A stretch of 64,000 nt of DNA from Lacunisphaera limnophila. GTDB taxonomy: Bacteria; Verrucomicrobiota; Verrucomicrobiia; Opitutales; Opitutaceae. The notes under the pieces were generated by a model. The model worked only from the letters and a program-made list of their open reading frames with translations. It was not told where the DNA came from and ran no database searches. The stretch spans positions 310,001 through 374,000 of the forward strand of contig NZ_CP016094.1 of NCBI RefSeq assembly GCF_001746835.1. The letters run 5' to 3'. Shown here in pieces: positions 10,329 through 19,488 of this stretch; the stretch's first letter is position 1, and every line of letters begins with the position of its first letter. Position numbers and translations under genes: made by a program.

Positions 10329-10419
10329 GTCCGTTCCCCGGCCCCGCCGGATCGACCGCCTCCTCGAGCCACGGCGACCTCGCCTTGGTCCCGCCCCGCC
10401 CGTCACGCGATGGCCTAGT

Positions 10420-10515
10420 CTGAGGTCTCAGGTTTCAAGTTTCAGGTCCCACCTTCGCGACCCCTGCGCGAACCCCGCGGGCTCGCTGCGCCGTAGCCCA
10501 CCGGGCGAAGGCGGA
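10420..10515. repeat. intergenic repeats between convergent genes
   Basis: Holds the tract TGAGGTCTCAGGTTTCAAG (10420-10450; relatives at 34661, 45910 and 57317, and inverted at 51425) followed by a CTGCGCCGTAGCCCA repeat near 10486. No gene seen. Confidence 0.6.
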
Positions 10516-11175
10516 TCACCCCTTCGGCGGCTCGCCGAAGTGCACCTTGTGCGCCGCATACGCCGCCGTGTCCGCGAGCATGGCGTCAATCGTCGCCGCC
10601 AGCGGCTCCAGCTGCACCAGCCCCGAAAACACCGCCTTGTCCCCGATTGCATCCGTCAGCACAAACGCCGGGCGCTGCGTGAGCTGGTGCGCGAGAAAAT
10701 CCGCCGTGCTCGTCGCCACGCGGTCCTTCACGAGGTTCGACTCCGCCGCCTTCTGCAGCTTCTTCACCTCCATCCGGCCGGCCTTGGCCGCCACTTTCAC
10801 CGCCGTCGCCAGGTCCCCGACTTTCTGCCCCTCGCGCAGCGCGGCGTGCGCGATCGCCAGCCGGATCTCGTCGCCGGTGAACCCGAAATCCTTCGCCGCC
10901 TCCGCCACCAGGTTCGGCGCCGTGTAGTCGCCTTTCCGCGCCGCCTCGAACCAACCGGAGTTCAGCCGGTACGGAGAGTGCATCACCGTGCCGCCGCTCC
11001 GCTGGTAGAACCACTCGCACTGCGCCAGTGACGCGGGGAAATCCTCCGGCCGCATCAGCGCGATCTTCCACTCAAATTCCGCGCGGCCCGCATAGCGCCG
11101 CTTCAACTCCACCCACACCGGCTCCACCCAGTGACACCACGATGACAGCACTTCCACATAGTAGGTGATTTTCAT
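10516..11175 (-). CDS. DsbA/FrnE-like thioredoxin-fold oxidoreductase
   Basis: A 219-residue protein without signal peptide, of the DsbA superfamily clade that includes FrnE and 2-hydroxychromene-2-carboxylate isomerase. The N-terminus MKITYYVEVLSSWCHWVEP places a single cysteine (C14) where DsbA has CPHC, so a classical disulfide exchange is unlikely. The central helical insert (about 65-150) and the C-terminal PAFVLTDAIGDKAVFSGLV, resembling the cis-Pro segment, fit the family. A glutathione-dependent isomerase, or reductive handling of a small molecule, is possible. It is transcribed alone, convergent with the PEP-CTERM gene. Confidence 0.75.
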   Translation of the reverse strand: MKITYYVEVLSSWCHWVEPVWVELKRRYAGRAEFEWKIALMRPEDFPASLAQCEWFYQRSGGTVMHSPYRLNSGWFEAARKGDYTAPNLVAEAAKDFGFTGDEIRLAIAHAALREGQKVGDLATAVKVAAKAGRMEVKKLQKAAESNLVKDRVATSTADFLAHQLTQRPAFVLTDAIGDKAVFSGLVQLEPLAATIDAMLADTAAYAAHKVHFGEPPKG

Positions 11176-11329
11176 CCCCTATTGCGTCACCCGGCCCCCG
11201 GGCAGTCAAACCGCGATCCCCCGTCCCTGCCACAGCGCCGCTCATGCGGGCCTCAAACAGTCTGCCCTCTGCCCCATACCCCCGCTCCCAGGCTCGTTCC
11301 GCCTATCTACCGGTCCGGCTAAACCGTTA

Positions 11330-11500
11330 AATTTCTACCGGGAAGCCATTTAAGGGCCTTGTTGATGTAAAAGCCTCAATATCAGATCAAAAGCCGCCCA
11401 TTTGCGCCGATTAATGGGATCTTATGAGTGTGCGATCTGGCTAGAAAGATAGGGTATATTACCTACTTATTGATAGGTAGTACCTCTAATCAAATCCTTG
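11330..11500 (+). promoter_or_regulatory. A/T-rich regulatory region before the sensor kinase operon
   Basis: The gap 11176-11500 is G/C-rich at first and clearly A/T-richer from about 11330. It contains GGGTATATT (a possible -10, 11452-11460), the inverted repeat ACCTA / TAGGT (11461-11479), and the palindrome AGGTAGTACCT (11476-11486) about 15 bp before the start codon. A transcription start and an operator or leader hairpin are likely here; the binding protein is unknown. Confidence 0.45.
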
Positions 11501-14335
11501 GTGAAGCGCTTTCTCTCTCAGCTGCGTGAAAATCAACCCCTCATGGCCTTGGCCATGGGAGCCGTGGGCTTTGGCCTGAATGGGATCCACCTGCCGGTCT
11601 TTGGGGAAACCGGCATCATCCTCGGCGGCCTCGCCACCCTCCTCGCCACCTACTGCCTCGGTCCGTGGTGGGGCGCCGCCACCACCGCCCTCGCCTTCAG
11701 TCACGACTGGATGAACACCGGCCTCCCCTGGGGGCTCCTCCTCTACACTCTCGAGGCCGTCGTGGTGGGTTGGCTCAAGCATCGCCGGAACTGGCACCCC
11801 CTGACCGCCGCCCTGGCCTTCTGGTCCTTCCTCGGTGTGCCGCTGGCCCTGCGCGTCTTGCAGCCGCCTGGCACCCTGCCCTTCCCGAATAATTGGGCGC
11901 TCATCGCCCTTTACCCCTGCAACAGCCTCCTGATGGCCCTCGGCGCCCTCACGCTCAAGCAGATGAGCTGGCTGCAACCCACGTCCGGCCAGCCGTCCAA
12001 CCGGGATGCCGACACCCCCCTGCAACGCGTCCTGCTCCGCCGGCTCGGGCTCATCATCGCCCTCTCCACCGCCCTGCTCGGACTCTTCCTCGGGCGGCAA
12101 CTCGACCTGGCCCTGCGCGACCTGAGCGCCACGCGGCTCTCCGGCGACGGCCATGAGGTCGCCCGCGCCGTCCAGGATCACCTCGACCGCCATCAACGCG
12201 TCCTCACCCTGCTGGCCGCGACGCACGAGGCCGACACCGCCCGCGCCGCCCCGCTCGACCGCGTGCGCCTCAACTATCCGGGCTTTCTCTCCCTGCGCGA
12301 AACGGATGCCTCCGGGCGGATCGTCGCCAGCTCGCCCGCCTCGGATGCCGCCCCGGACCCCACCCACGAACCCGCCACCCTGCCAGCCCTCCTCGGGAGC
12401 GTTTCCCGCCGCGCGGCCCCCGGGGATGCACTGGTCGTGACCATGCGCGCCCCGCTCCCCGGCCCCACCGGTTCACCCCGCGGGCTGATCGTCGGCGAAC
12501 TGGTGCTCGACCGCCTGATCGAGGAACTGGCCCTGCCGGCCCAGCTCGCCCACCACACGATCGTCATCGTGGACCGCCACCAGCGCGTCGTCGCCAGCCG
12601 CGGCGACCTGGCCTGGTCACCGCTGGAAGCCGTCGGCCCCGGTCGCTTCACCGCCAACGAACGCCAGCCGGATGGCGAAACCTTCCTCTTCAACCTCACC
12701 CGCCCGCAGCGGCTGGAACGATACCTCGGCACCCGGCAGGCGATCCCGGATTTCGGCTGGGAGGTCTACCTCGCCGAACCCGTCTGGAAAACCCAGCGGC
12801 TGATCGCCCGTTACTACCTGGCCATCCTGTGCGGCGCCGCCGCGATCGCCGCACTCGCGATGCTGCTCGCCCGCGGCCTGGCCGCGGAGATCACCGAGCC
12901 GTTCCTCCAACTCGCGACCACGATCCGCGGCCTCACCAACGGCCACACGGATCCCGCCCCGCCCCCCGTCCCGCAGGCCTCCCGGGAACTCACCGCCATC
13001 GGCCGCGAACTCCAGGCGGTCGCCATCATGTTCACCCGCACCAACCGCCGCCTCGTCGGCGCCGTGGCCGAGCGCGACCGCACCCAGGCGGAACTGCGCG
13101 AACTGCTCGCCCGCCTCGAGGAGAAGGTCGCCGACCGCACCCGCGAACTCGACTCCGCCCGCCACGCCGCCGTCTCCGCCAATGAGGCGAAAAGCGAGTT
13201 CCTCGCCAGCATGAGCCACGAGCTCCGCACGCCGCTCAACGTCATCGTCGGCATGTCCGAGCTCATCGCCGAGCGCCACCTCGGCGACCTCAACGAGCGC
13301 CAGTCCGAGGGCGTGCGCAGCATCCACGAAAGCGGCCGCCACCTGCTCGAGCTCATCAACGACATCCTCGACCTCTCCAAGATCGAGTCCGGCATGCTCG
13401 AGCTCAACGTCCAGCCCATGGAGATCGCCGACCTCTGCACCGCCAGCCTCCGCTTCGTCCAGACTTCCGCGCACCAGAAATCCATCACCCTCGAGTCCGC
13501 CCTCACCGACTGCCCGCCCGTCATCCTCGCTGACGAGCGCCGCCTGAAGCAGATCCTCGTCAACCTCCTCGCCAACGCCGTCAAGTTCACCCCCGCGGGC
13601 GGCCGCGTCGGCCTGCGCGTCGCCCCCCAGTCCGGCGGCCACTCCCTCCGCTTCGAGATCTGGGACACCGGCATCGGCATCGCCCCGGAAAACCACGAGC
13701 GCATCTTCCAGCCGTTCCAGCAGATCGACAGCTCCCTCTCCCGCCAGTACGCCGGCACCGGGCTCGGCCTCGCCCTCGTCCGCAGCATGGCCCAGCTCCA
13801 GGGCGGCTGCGTCGACGTCTCCAGCACCCTCGGCTCCGGCAGCACCTTCGGCGTCGCGATCCCCCTCCTCCTCCCGCCCCCCGAGCCCGCCACCCCCGCC
13901 CTGCGCGAAGCCAGCGCCGCCCCCATGCCCGCGCCCCGCGCCCGCCTGCTCATCGCCGAGGATAACGCCGCCAACCGCGCCGTCTACGACGCCTTCTTCG
14001 AGGACAGCGACTGTGAGATCATCCACGCGGTCACCGGGGTCGAGGCCCTCCACCTCGTCCGCACCCACCGGCCCGACCTCATCCTCATGGACATCAACAT
14101 GCCGGAAATGGACGGCCTCGAGGCCATCCGCCGCCTGCGCGCCGACAGCACCACCGAGCACCTGCCCATCATCGCCGTCACCGCCTTCGCCATGTCCACC
14201 GATCGCGTCCGCTGCCTCGAGGCGGGGGCCAGCGCCTACCTCAGCAAGCCCATCGACCTGCGCGAGCTCAAGCGCCTCGTCTCCCGTTTCACCTCCAGCG
14301 TCCGCACCAACATCCCTTTCGAATTCGTCCCATGA
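11501..14335 (+). CDS. membrane hybrid sensor histidine kinase (HisKA-HATPase-REC)
   Basis: About 944 residues. Several transmembrane helices lie in the first 160 residues (GIILGGLATLLATYCLG, WGLLLYTLEAVVVGWL). A further membrane helix, a periplasmic sensor-like region (about 200-430), another helix (AILCGAAAIAALAMLLA) and a coiled linker follow. HisKA carries His in MSHELRTPLN (about residue 573). HATPase_c has DTGIGI and GTGLGLALV. A C-terminal REC has phospho-Asp in LILMDINMP (about 864). It can autophosphorylate and pass phosphate to its own REC. No Met start fits; GTG 11501 (or TTG 11498) was chosen. It overlaps the next kinase by ATGA, so the two are translationally coupled. The signal is unknown. 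Confidence 0.9.
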   Translation: MKRFLSQLRENQPLMALAMGAVGFGLNGIHLPVFGETGIILGGLATLLATYCLGPWWGAATTALAFSHDWMNTGLPWGLLLYTLEAVVVGWLKHRRNWHPLTAALAFWSFLGVPLALRVLQPPGTLPFPNNWALIALYPCNSLLMALGALTLKQMSWLQPTSGQPSNRDADTPLQRVLLRRLGLIIALSTALLGLFLGRQLDLALRDLSATRLSGDGHEVARAVQDHLDRHQRVLTLLAATHEADTARAAPLDRVRLNYPGFLSLRETDASGRIVASSPASDAAPDPTHEPATLPALLGSVSRRAAPGDALVVTMRAPLPGPTGSPRGLIVGELVLDRLIEELALPAQLAHHTIVIVDRHQRVVASRGDLAWSPLEAVGPGRFTANERQPDGETFLFNLTRPQRLERYLGTRQAIPDFGWEVYLAEPVWKTQRLIARYYLAILCGAAAIAALAMLLARGLAAEITEPFLQLATTIRGLTNGHTDPAPPPVPQASRELTAIGRELQAVAIMFTRTNRRLVGAVAERDRTQAELRELLARLEEKVADRTRELDSARHAAVSANEAKSEFLASMSHELRTPLNVIVGMSELIAERHLGDLNERQSEGVRSIHESGRHLLELINDILDLSKIESGMLELNVQPMEIADLCTASLRFVQTSAHQKSITLESALTDCPPVILADERRLKQILVNLLANAVKFTPAGGRVGLRVAPQSGGHSLRFEIWDTGIGIAPENHERIFQPFQQIDSSLSRQYAGTGLGLALVRSMAQLQGGCVDVSSTLGSGSTFGVAIPLLLPPPEPATPALREASAAPMPAPRARLLIAEDNAANRAVYDAFFEDSDCEIIHAVTGVEALHLVRTHRPDLILMDINMPEMDGLEAIRRLRADSTTEHLPIIAVTAFAMSTDRVRCLEAGASAYLSKPIDLRELKRLVSRFTSSVRTNIPFEFVP

Positions 14336-15831
14336 ACGCCCCCCTGCCTCCCACCCGTGCCACGATCCTCGTCGTGGATGATGAACCCCGCGCCCAGGCG
14401 CTCCTCCGCAACCTCCTCGAGGTCGAGGGCTACCAGGTCCTGTGCGCCGGCAACGGTCCCGAGGCGCTCGCCGCCGCCCGCCAGCTGCCCGACGTCGTGC
14501 TGCTCGATCTCATGATGCCCGGCATGGACGGCTACGAGGTCTGCCAGAAACTGCGCGCCGACCCCCTGCTCGCCCTCATGCCCGTCATCATGCTCACCGC
14601 CCTCGATGACCGCGCCTCGCGCCTGCGCGGGCTCCAGGCCGGCGCCGACGACTTCCTCGCCAAGCCCTTCGACTCCGCCGAGCTCCGCGCCCGCCTCCGC
14701 ACCATCACCCGCCTCAACCGCTACCGCACCCTCTACGAGGAACACGCCCGCTTCGAGGCCGCCATCGCCCACGCCCCCGAGGCCATCGTCCTCGCCGAAC
14801 TCGACGGCACCATCCTCCACCGCAACGCCGCCTTCGACACGCTCATCGCCGCCGCCGGCGATCCGCGCCCGAATTTCTACGCCTACCTCCCCGCCGAGGC
14901 CGGCCTCGCCCTCCGCGCCGCCGTCGGCACCCCCGGCCGCGCCCGCGGCCTCGAGACCACCCTGCGCGCCGGCGGCCCCGCCGATACCGTCGTCGAGATC
15001 ACCCACGGCCTCATGCCCTGGGCCGGCCGCGGCATCGTCCAGTTCCATCTCCGCGACCGCACCGAGCAGAAGCGCCTCGAGGCCCAGCTGCTCCGCTCCC
15101 AGCGCATCGAGCTGCTCGGCCAGCTCGCCGGCAGCGTCGTGCACGACATGAACAATATCCTCACCGCCATCGGCGGCAGCGCCATCCTCCTCGAGCTCAA
15201 CGCCGGCTCCGACCCCGCCCAGCAGCTCCGCAACATCCAGAACGGCGTCAAACGCGGCGCCGGCGTCCTCCGCCAGCTCCTCATGTTCGCCCGCGGCTCC
15301 GACGGCGAACTCGAGACCCTCAGCGCCATCGGCCCCGTCGCTGAGGTCGTCGACCTCGTCCGCGAGACCTTCGGCCGCTCCTACGAGGTCGACTTCCAGA
15401 TCGACGAGGACCTGCCCGCGCTCCGCCTCGACCCGACCCAGGTGCACCAGATCGTCATGAACCTCTGCGTCAACGCCCGCGACGCCATGCCCGTCGGCGG
15501 CCGCCTCGCCATCTCTGTCCGCCGCGAGACGGTCGCCACCACGCCCGCCTGCGCACCCGACGCCGCCCCCGGCGATTATGTCGTCGTCGCCGTCCGCGAC
15601 CAAGGGACCGGCATCCCACCCGAGGTCCTGCCCCGCCTCTTCGACCCGTTCTTCACCACCAAGGCCGAGGGCAAGGGTACCGGCCTCGGCCTCGCCACCG
15701 TGATGCGCCTCGTCCGCCGCCACGGCGGCTTCGTCACCGTCGACACCGTCGTCGGCTCCGGCACCACCTTCCTGTGCCACTTCCCCATCACCCCGGCGGC
15801 CACCCCGGCCCCGTCGCTGGCCGTCGCCTGA
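14332..15831 (+). CDS. hybrid response regulator / histidine kinase (REC-PAS-kinase)
   Basis: A 499-residue soluble protein. An N-terminal REC has phospho-acceptor Asp59 in VVLLDLMMPGMDG and Lys in FLAKPFD. A PAS-like domain covers about 140-245. The phospho-acceptor His271 lies in GSVVHDMNNILTAIGG, the HisKA form common in soluble hybrid kinases. A HATPase domain follows with NARDAM, DQGTGIP and GTGLGLATVMRLV. It starts inside the stop codon of the membrane kinase (ATGA overlap), so it is probably its partner: phosphate could pass from kinase 1 to this REC and modulate its kinase. Confidence 0.9.
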   Translation: MNAPLPPTRATILVVDDEPRAQALLRNLLEVEGYQVLCAGNGPEALAAARQLPDVVLLDLMMPGMDGYEVCQKLRADPLLALMPVIMLTALDDRASRLRGLQAGADDFLAKPFDSAELRARLRTITRLNRYRTLYEEHARFEAAIAHAPEAIVLAELDGTILHRNAAFDTLIAAAGDPRPNFYAYLPAEAGLALRAAVGTPGRARGLETTLRAGGPADTVVEITHGLMPWAGRGIVQFHLRDRTEQKRLEAQLLRSQRIELLGQLAGSVVHDMNNILTAIGGSAILLELNAGSDPAQQLRNIQNGVKRGAGVLRQLLMFARGSDGELETLSAIGPVAEVVDLVRETFGRSYEVDFQIDEDLPALRLDPTQVHQIVMNLCVNARDAMPVGGRLAISVRRETVATTPACAPDAAPGDYVVVAVRDQGTGIPPEVLPRLFDPFFTTKAEGKGTGLGLATVMRLVRRHGGFVTVDTVVGSGTTFLCHFPITPAATPAPSLAVA

Positions 15832-15888
15832 GGGCGCCGGCTCAAGCCGGTCCCGCGCCGGCCGATTTACGGCTATCCCTTCCCCCCT

Positions 15889-16551
15889 ATGCAACCCGCC
15901 CGCATCCTGATCGTCGAAGACGACCCGATCGCCAGCACCCTGCTGGCCGGCTGGGCCCGCCATCAGGGCGCGGCGGTCACCACCGTGGGCAGCACCGCCG
16001 AGGCCGACACCGCCCTCGACACCTGGGACTTCGACCTGATTATCAGCGATGTTCACCTGCCCGGCAACGACGGCTTGGTCTGGATCGAGGTCGTGCTGGC
16101 CCGCCCGCAGCCCCCGCCCGTCATCCTGATCACCGGCTCGCCGGAACTCACCACCACCGTCCGCGCCGCCAACCTGCCCATCGCCGGCTACCTCCTGAAG
16201 CCACCCGATTTTGCGTCCCTCTCCGCCCTCGCCCAACGCCTGGTGGCCGAACACCGCCACCGGCGCGAATTGCGCGAGCTCTCCCGTGAGACGGCCTGGC
16301 TGATCACCCAGCTGGCCGGGGAGACCGACCCGCTCCGCGACAAACTCCTCCAGCTTTCGCGCTGCCTCATGGCCGAGGCCGACCAGAATCCCCGCCTGGC
16401 CCCGCAGCCCGTCCACGACCAGCCCTGGCGCGCCATGATCGCGGATACCATCGCCACCTTGGAGAAGACCAAGCATAGCTTCCGCTCCAAGGAACTCGGC
16501 CAGCTCCGCCAACGCCTCGCCCTCGCCCTCGGCGGCCGCGCCGCCGCCTGA
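15889..16551 (+). CDS. response regulator without DNA-binding domain
   Basis: A 220-residue protein. REC domain residues 1-120 carry Asp54 in LIISDVHLPGNDG and Lys in YLLKPPD. The C-terminal 100 residues are helical (RHRRELRELSRETAWLITQL ..., EKTKHSFRSKELGQLRQRL) with no recognisable output domain. The end may resemble a Fis-like or kinase-docking helix pair, but this is weak. It follows the soluble kinase after 57 bp and precedes a terminator, making it the last gene of a three-gene phosphorelay unit. A phosphate sink or shuttle role is plausible. Confidence 0.85.
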   Translation: MQPARILIVEDDPIASTLLAGWARHQGAAVTTVGSTAEADTALDTWDFDLIISDVHLPGNDGLVWIEVVLARPQPPPVILITGSPELTTTVRAANLPIAGYLLKPPDFASLSALAQRLVAEHRHRRELRELSRETAWLITQLAGETDPLRDKLLQLSRCLMAEADQNPRLAPQPVHDQPWRAMIADTIATLEKTKHSFRSKELGQLRQRLALALGGRAAA

Positions 16552-16568
16552 GCCCGGCTTGGTTGTAG

Positions 16569-16594
16569 GGGCGTGGCTCGTCCACGCCCTTTTT
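16569..16594 (+). terminator. rho-independent terminator of the phosphorelay operon
   Basis: Stem GGGCGTGG / CCACGCCC with loop CTCGT, followed by five T residues, 17 bp after the response-regulator stop codon. Confidence 0.8.
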
Positions 16595-16699
16595 CCCCAT
16601 TAGCCGCCCCCGACCCACCCGATTAGCCCGCCGACTGCCTGCGCGACTGACCGCCCCACCGCTCAAGTCCGGCTCCGGGGAGCCGATATGCGGATACAA

Positions 16700-16770
16700 C
16701 GTTGCGGTGCGCCCAAGGGCGCGACCGCCTGATTCGGACCGGTCCCGACCGGGAAGGATGAGGAGCGACG
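16700..16770 (+). ncRNA. structured leader RNA candidate, copy 1
   Basis: A 71-nt element whose sequence and fold match the one at 17227. The outer pairing is CGTTG / CGACG. Hairpin P2 (GGTG-CGCCC / GGGCG-C-G-ACC) has a bulged G. Hairpin P3 is CCGGT / ACCGG. Conserved single-stranded words are TCGGACCG and GGAAGG. It lies 36 bp before a small ORF. It does not fit the c-di-GMP, SAM, cobalamin or TPP riboswitches as remembered; an Rfam search would settle this. Confidence 0.55.
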
Positions 16771-16806
16771 CCCCCAACCCGCCATTCCGGCCGGTCGCTC
16801 CCTCCT

Positions 16807-17022
16807 ATGTCCTCCTCCGAAATTCCCGCCTCGCCCAGCCAACCCAACGCCCCGACGCCGCCGGCCGCCCCGACGCTGTCCGCGGCCGACGCCGAGACCC
16901 TCCTCAACCGTCCGCGCGCCCTCGTCACCGTCCTCTGCCCCACCGGCTTCACGCCCTACGCCACCGAGGGCGTCGACCTCAGCCAACCCCTCTTCGCCCG
17001 CGTCACCTACCGGCCGGAGTAA
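16807..17022 (+). CDS. small hypothetical protein (71 aa)
   Basis: Not recognised. The ORF begins with ATG and encodes a Pro/Ala/Ser-rich N-terminus (SEIPASPSQPNAPTPPAAP) followed by a more protein-like segment (SAADAETLLNRPRALVTVLCPTGFTPYATEG). It sits between two copies of a leader-like RNA element and just downstream of copy 1, which supports translation. No ribosome binding site is obvious. It may be a genuine small gene, a leader peptide, or the remnant of a larger gene, since A/T-richer non-coding DNA follows to 17226. Confidence 0.4.
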   Translation: MSSSEIPASPSQPNAPTPPAAPTLSAADAETLLNRPRALVTVLCPTGFTPYATEGVDLSQPLFARVTYRPE

Positions 17023-17120
17023 TAACTCCGGCGCATCAACTTCGACGGCGGTACCCGGCTCGCGCAGCTCATCACCCTGACCGTCGGGGCGCAATCCGCC
17101 CTCCCCGCTCCACTTTCCCC

Positions 17121-17143
17121 TTTCAAATCTGAATTCTGATTTT
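17121..17143. repeat. A/T-rich palindromic repeat
   Basis: TTTCAAATCTGAATTCTGA belongs to the family of A/T-rich imperfect palindromes also found at 19411, 22675, 37239, 44928, 45867 and 56163. Confidence 0.55.
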
Positions 17144-17226
17144 GCCGCGAACAGCACGGAAAGTCGTCCAACGGCCCCCTTTTGTTTTCTCTCAATTCCA
17201 CCCCCTTTGTGCCGATGTGACCCGAA

Positions 17227-17298
17227 CGTTGTGGTGTGCCCTCCCGGGCCCGACCCCTTCACTCGGACCGTTCCGCACGGTAAGGGTGGGAATCGACG
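17227..17298 (+). ncRNA. structured leader RNA candidate, copy 2, upstream of the chemoreceptor gene
   Basis: A 72-nt element aligned end to end with 16700-16770. It has the same outer pairing CGTTG / CGACG. P2 has the same bulged G (GGTG..GCCC / GGGC..C-G-ACC), P3 is CCGT / ACGG, and the conserved words CTCGGACCG and AAGG.TG.G recur. It ends 45 bp before the chemoreceptor ATG. Sequence differences in P2 and P3 mostly keep pairing. Confidence 0.6.
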
Positions 17299-17343
17299 CC
17301 TGATCCGGCCCCCGGCCTTTTCCACGCCAGCTCATCACCCGCC

Positions 17344-19392
17344 ATGTCCCGTCGCTCGTCCCTCACGTTCAAGCACAAGCTCGTCCTCTGCCTCCTCGGC
17401 ATCGGGGTGCTGCCGCTCGTTGCCATCTCCCTGCTCGCCTTGCGGTCGATCGATCAGCTCCGGGACACCGTTGAGCAGACCCACGAGGGCGCCAGCCGCG
17501 CCGCCATGGATGTCATCGACCGCAACCTCTTCGAGCGCTACGGCGACGTCCAGGCCTTCGCGCTCAACTCCGCCGTCCTCGACCGCCCGGCCTGGTATGC
17601 CCGCGACCCCGCGCAAAACAGCATCGCGCAGGCCATGGACAACTACGTCCGCCTCTACGGACTCTACGTCCTGACCATCGCCGTCGACCTCGACGGCCGC
17701 GTCATCGCCGTCAACAGCCGCAACGCCGCCGGCAACGTCCTCGACACGGGCTCGCTCTACGACCGCAACTTCAAGGACGAATCCTGGTTCCGCGCCACGC
17801 TGGCCGACGAATTCCTCAAAAGCCCCACCCTCGACGGCACCCACGTCACCGCCCCCTGGTTCGACACCGACAGCGCCCGCCTCACCGGCGGCGACGGCCT
17901 CGTCCTCGCCTTCTCCGCCCCGATCCGCGACGCCACCGGCCGGGTCGTCGGCGTCTGGCACAACCGCGCCGACTTCGGCTTCATCGAGGAGATCGCCCGC
18001 TCCACCCAGGTGACGCTCGCCACGCGCGGCTTTCGCTCCGCCGATATCCGGGTCATCGACGGCGAGGGTCGCATCCTCGTGGAATACGACCCGCTGGGCT
18101 CCGGCAATCCCGCCCTCACCCGTGACCGCGCGGTCGTCCTCCAGTCCAATTACGTCACCGCTGGCGCCGCTCCCGCGCTGCTCGCGGTCCGCGGGCAGTC
18201 CGGCGTCAGCCATTTCATCCCTCCGGGCGAGGACACGGATCATGTCTGCGGCTACTCCGCCTCGCTGGGCGCACTGGGTTTCCCCGGTTTGAAATGGTCC
18301 GTCCTCACCGCCGTCCGCACCGAGGAGGCCGATGTTATCGTTTACGACACGCGCCGCCAGCTCCTGCTGGTCAGCGGCGCCAGCCTCTTGCTGCTCGCCG
18401 GCGCCGCCTTCTGGCTCGCCCGCTCGCTCAGCCGCCCGATCCTTACCGCGCTGGAAAAGATCCGCCTCGGCGGCGAGGAGATCGACACCCACACCCAGCA
18501 GGTCTCCGTTTCCGCCCATCAACTCGCGCAGGACTCCAGCAGCTCCGCCGCCTCCCTCGAGGAAACCGCCGCCTCCCTCGAGGAGATGTCCGGCATGACC
18601 CAGCGCAATGCCGGCTCCGCCGGGCAGGCGCAGACCGCCGCCGCCCGCGCCCGCGCGGCCGCCGACACCGGTGCCGGCCAGATGCAGTCCATGCAGGGCG
18701 CCATGCAGGGCATCAAGGCCGCCTCCGACGACATCACCAAGATCCTGAAGACGATCGACGAGATCGCCTTCCAGACCAACATCCTCGCCCTCAACGCCGC
18801 CGTCGAGGCCGCCCGCGCCGGCGAACACGGCGCCGGCTTTGCCGTCGTCGCCGAGGAGGTCCGCGCCCTCGCCCAACGGTCTGCCTCCGCCGCCAAGGAG
18901 ACCGCGACCAAGATCGCGGACTCCGTCGCCCGGAGCCAGCAGGGCGTCGCGATCAGCACCGCGGTTGCCGGCAGCTTCACCCAGATCCAACAGCAGGTCC
19001 TCGAACTCGACCGGCTGGTCGCGGAAATTTCCACGTCCTCCCGGGAGCAAGACTCCGGCATCACCGAGATCAACCGCGCCGTCGCCCAGATGGATCGCAT
19101 CACCCAAGGCAACGCCGCCACCGCCGAGGAAAACGCCTCCGCCTCCGAGGAACTCAGCTCCCTCTCCACCTCCCTCCGCACCACCGTCGGCGAACTCTTC
19201 GTCCTCATCGGCGGCCGCGGCACCCACGACGCCGCCGGCACCAGCGGCCAGCCCCACCCCAACCAGCGCCGCCAGAGCGATCAAAAGACCGTCGTCAGCG
19301 CCCCGCGCGCCGGCTCCGCCGCCAACCGCCGCCCCGCCGCCGTGACGCCAAAGGCCAAAGCCAACGCCGACGCCTTCTTCGAAAACACCTGA
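17344..19392 (+). CDS. methyl-accepting chemotaxis protein with dCache-like sensor domain
   Basis: A 682-residue inner-membrane chemoreceptor. TM1 covers about 14-34. A large periplasmic dCache-like domain follows (about 40-335: [40 protein letters not shown]). TM2 is at about 340-362 ([20 protein letters not shown]). The cytoplasmic coiled coil has the conserved hairpin tip [21 protein letters not shown] near residues 470-500, which binds CheA/CheW. Glu/Gln pairs for methylation flank the tip. A HAMP domain is weak or absent, and there is no CheR-binding pentapeptide at the C-terminus. The ligand is unknown; dCache domains bind small metabolites. No other che genes are in the window. Confidence 0.94.
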   Translation: MSRRSSLTFKHKLVLCLLGIGVLPLVAISLLALRSIDQLRDTVEQTHEGASRAAMDVIDRNLFERYGDVQAFALNSAVLDRPAWYARDPAQNSIAQAMDNYVRLYGLYVLTIAVDLDGRVIAVNSRNAAGNVLDTGSLYDRNFKDESWFRATLADEFLKSPTLDGTHVTAPWFDTDSARLTGGDGLVLAFSAPIRDATGRVVGVWHNRADFGFIEEIARSTQVTLATRGFRSADIRVIDGEGRILVEYDPLGSGNPALTRDRAVVLQSNYVTAGAAPALLAVRGQSGVSHFIPPGEDTDHVCGYSASLGALGFPGLKWSVLTAVRTEEADVIVYDTRRQLLLVSGASLLLLAGAAFWLARSLSRPILTALEKIRLGGEEIDTHTQQVSVSAHQLAQDSSSSAASLEETAASLEEMSGMTQRNAGSAGQAQTAAARARAAADTGAGQMQSMQGAMQGIKAASDDITKILKTIDEIAFQTNILALNAAVEAARAGEHGAGFAVVAEEVRALAQRSASAAKETATKIADSVARSQQGVAISTAVAGSFTQIQQQVLELDRLVAEISTSSREQDSGITEINRAVAQMDRITQGNAATAEENASASEELSSLSTSLRTTVGELFVLIGGRGTHDAAGTSGQPHPNQRRQSDQKTVVSAPRAGSAANRRPAAVTPKAKANADAFFENT

Positions 19393-19410
19393 CCCCGGCG
19401 CTCCACGCCG

Positions 19411-19482
19411 ATCTCAAATTTAGAATCTGAGATTCCAGCCCTGATTTGCGCCGCGCAAATCACCCTGAGCCTGTCGAAGGGC
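19411..19482 (+). repeat. A/T-rich palindrome plus two-hairpin intergenic element
   Basis: First an A/T-rich palindromic repeat (ATCTCAAATTTAGAATCTGA, 19411-19436). Then the composite element (19443-19482): GATTTGCG / CGCAAATC hairpin followed by ACCCTGAGCCTGTCGAAGG. This is one of seven copies, all on the + strand. Confidence 0.75.
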
Positions 19483-19488
19483 TGAGCC

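Noticed and set aside
14236-16512. 758-codon open frame on the minus strand opposite the second kinase and the REC protein
   Set aside because: Same codon-bias artefact; the + strand carries conserved REC and kinase motifs throughout.
16700-17298. c-di-GMP riboswitch as identity of the leader elements
   Set aside because: The conserved core words of that class are missing; only the general position before signalling genes fits.
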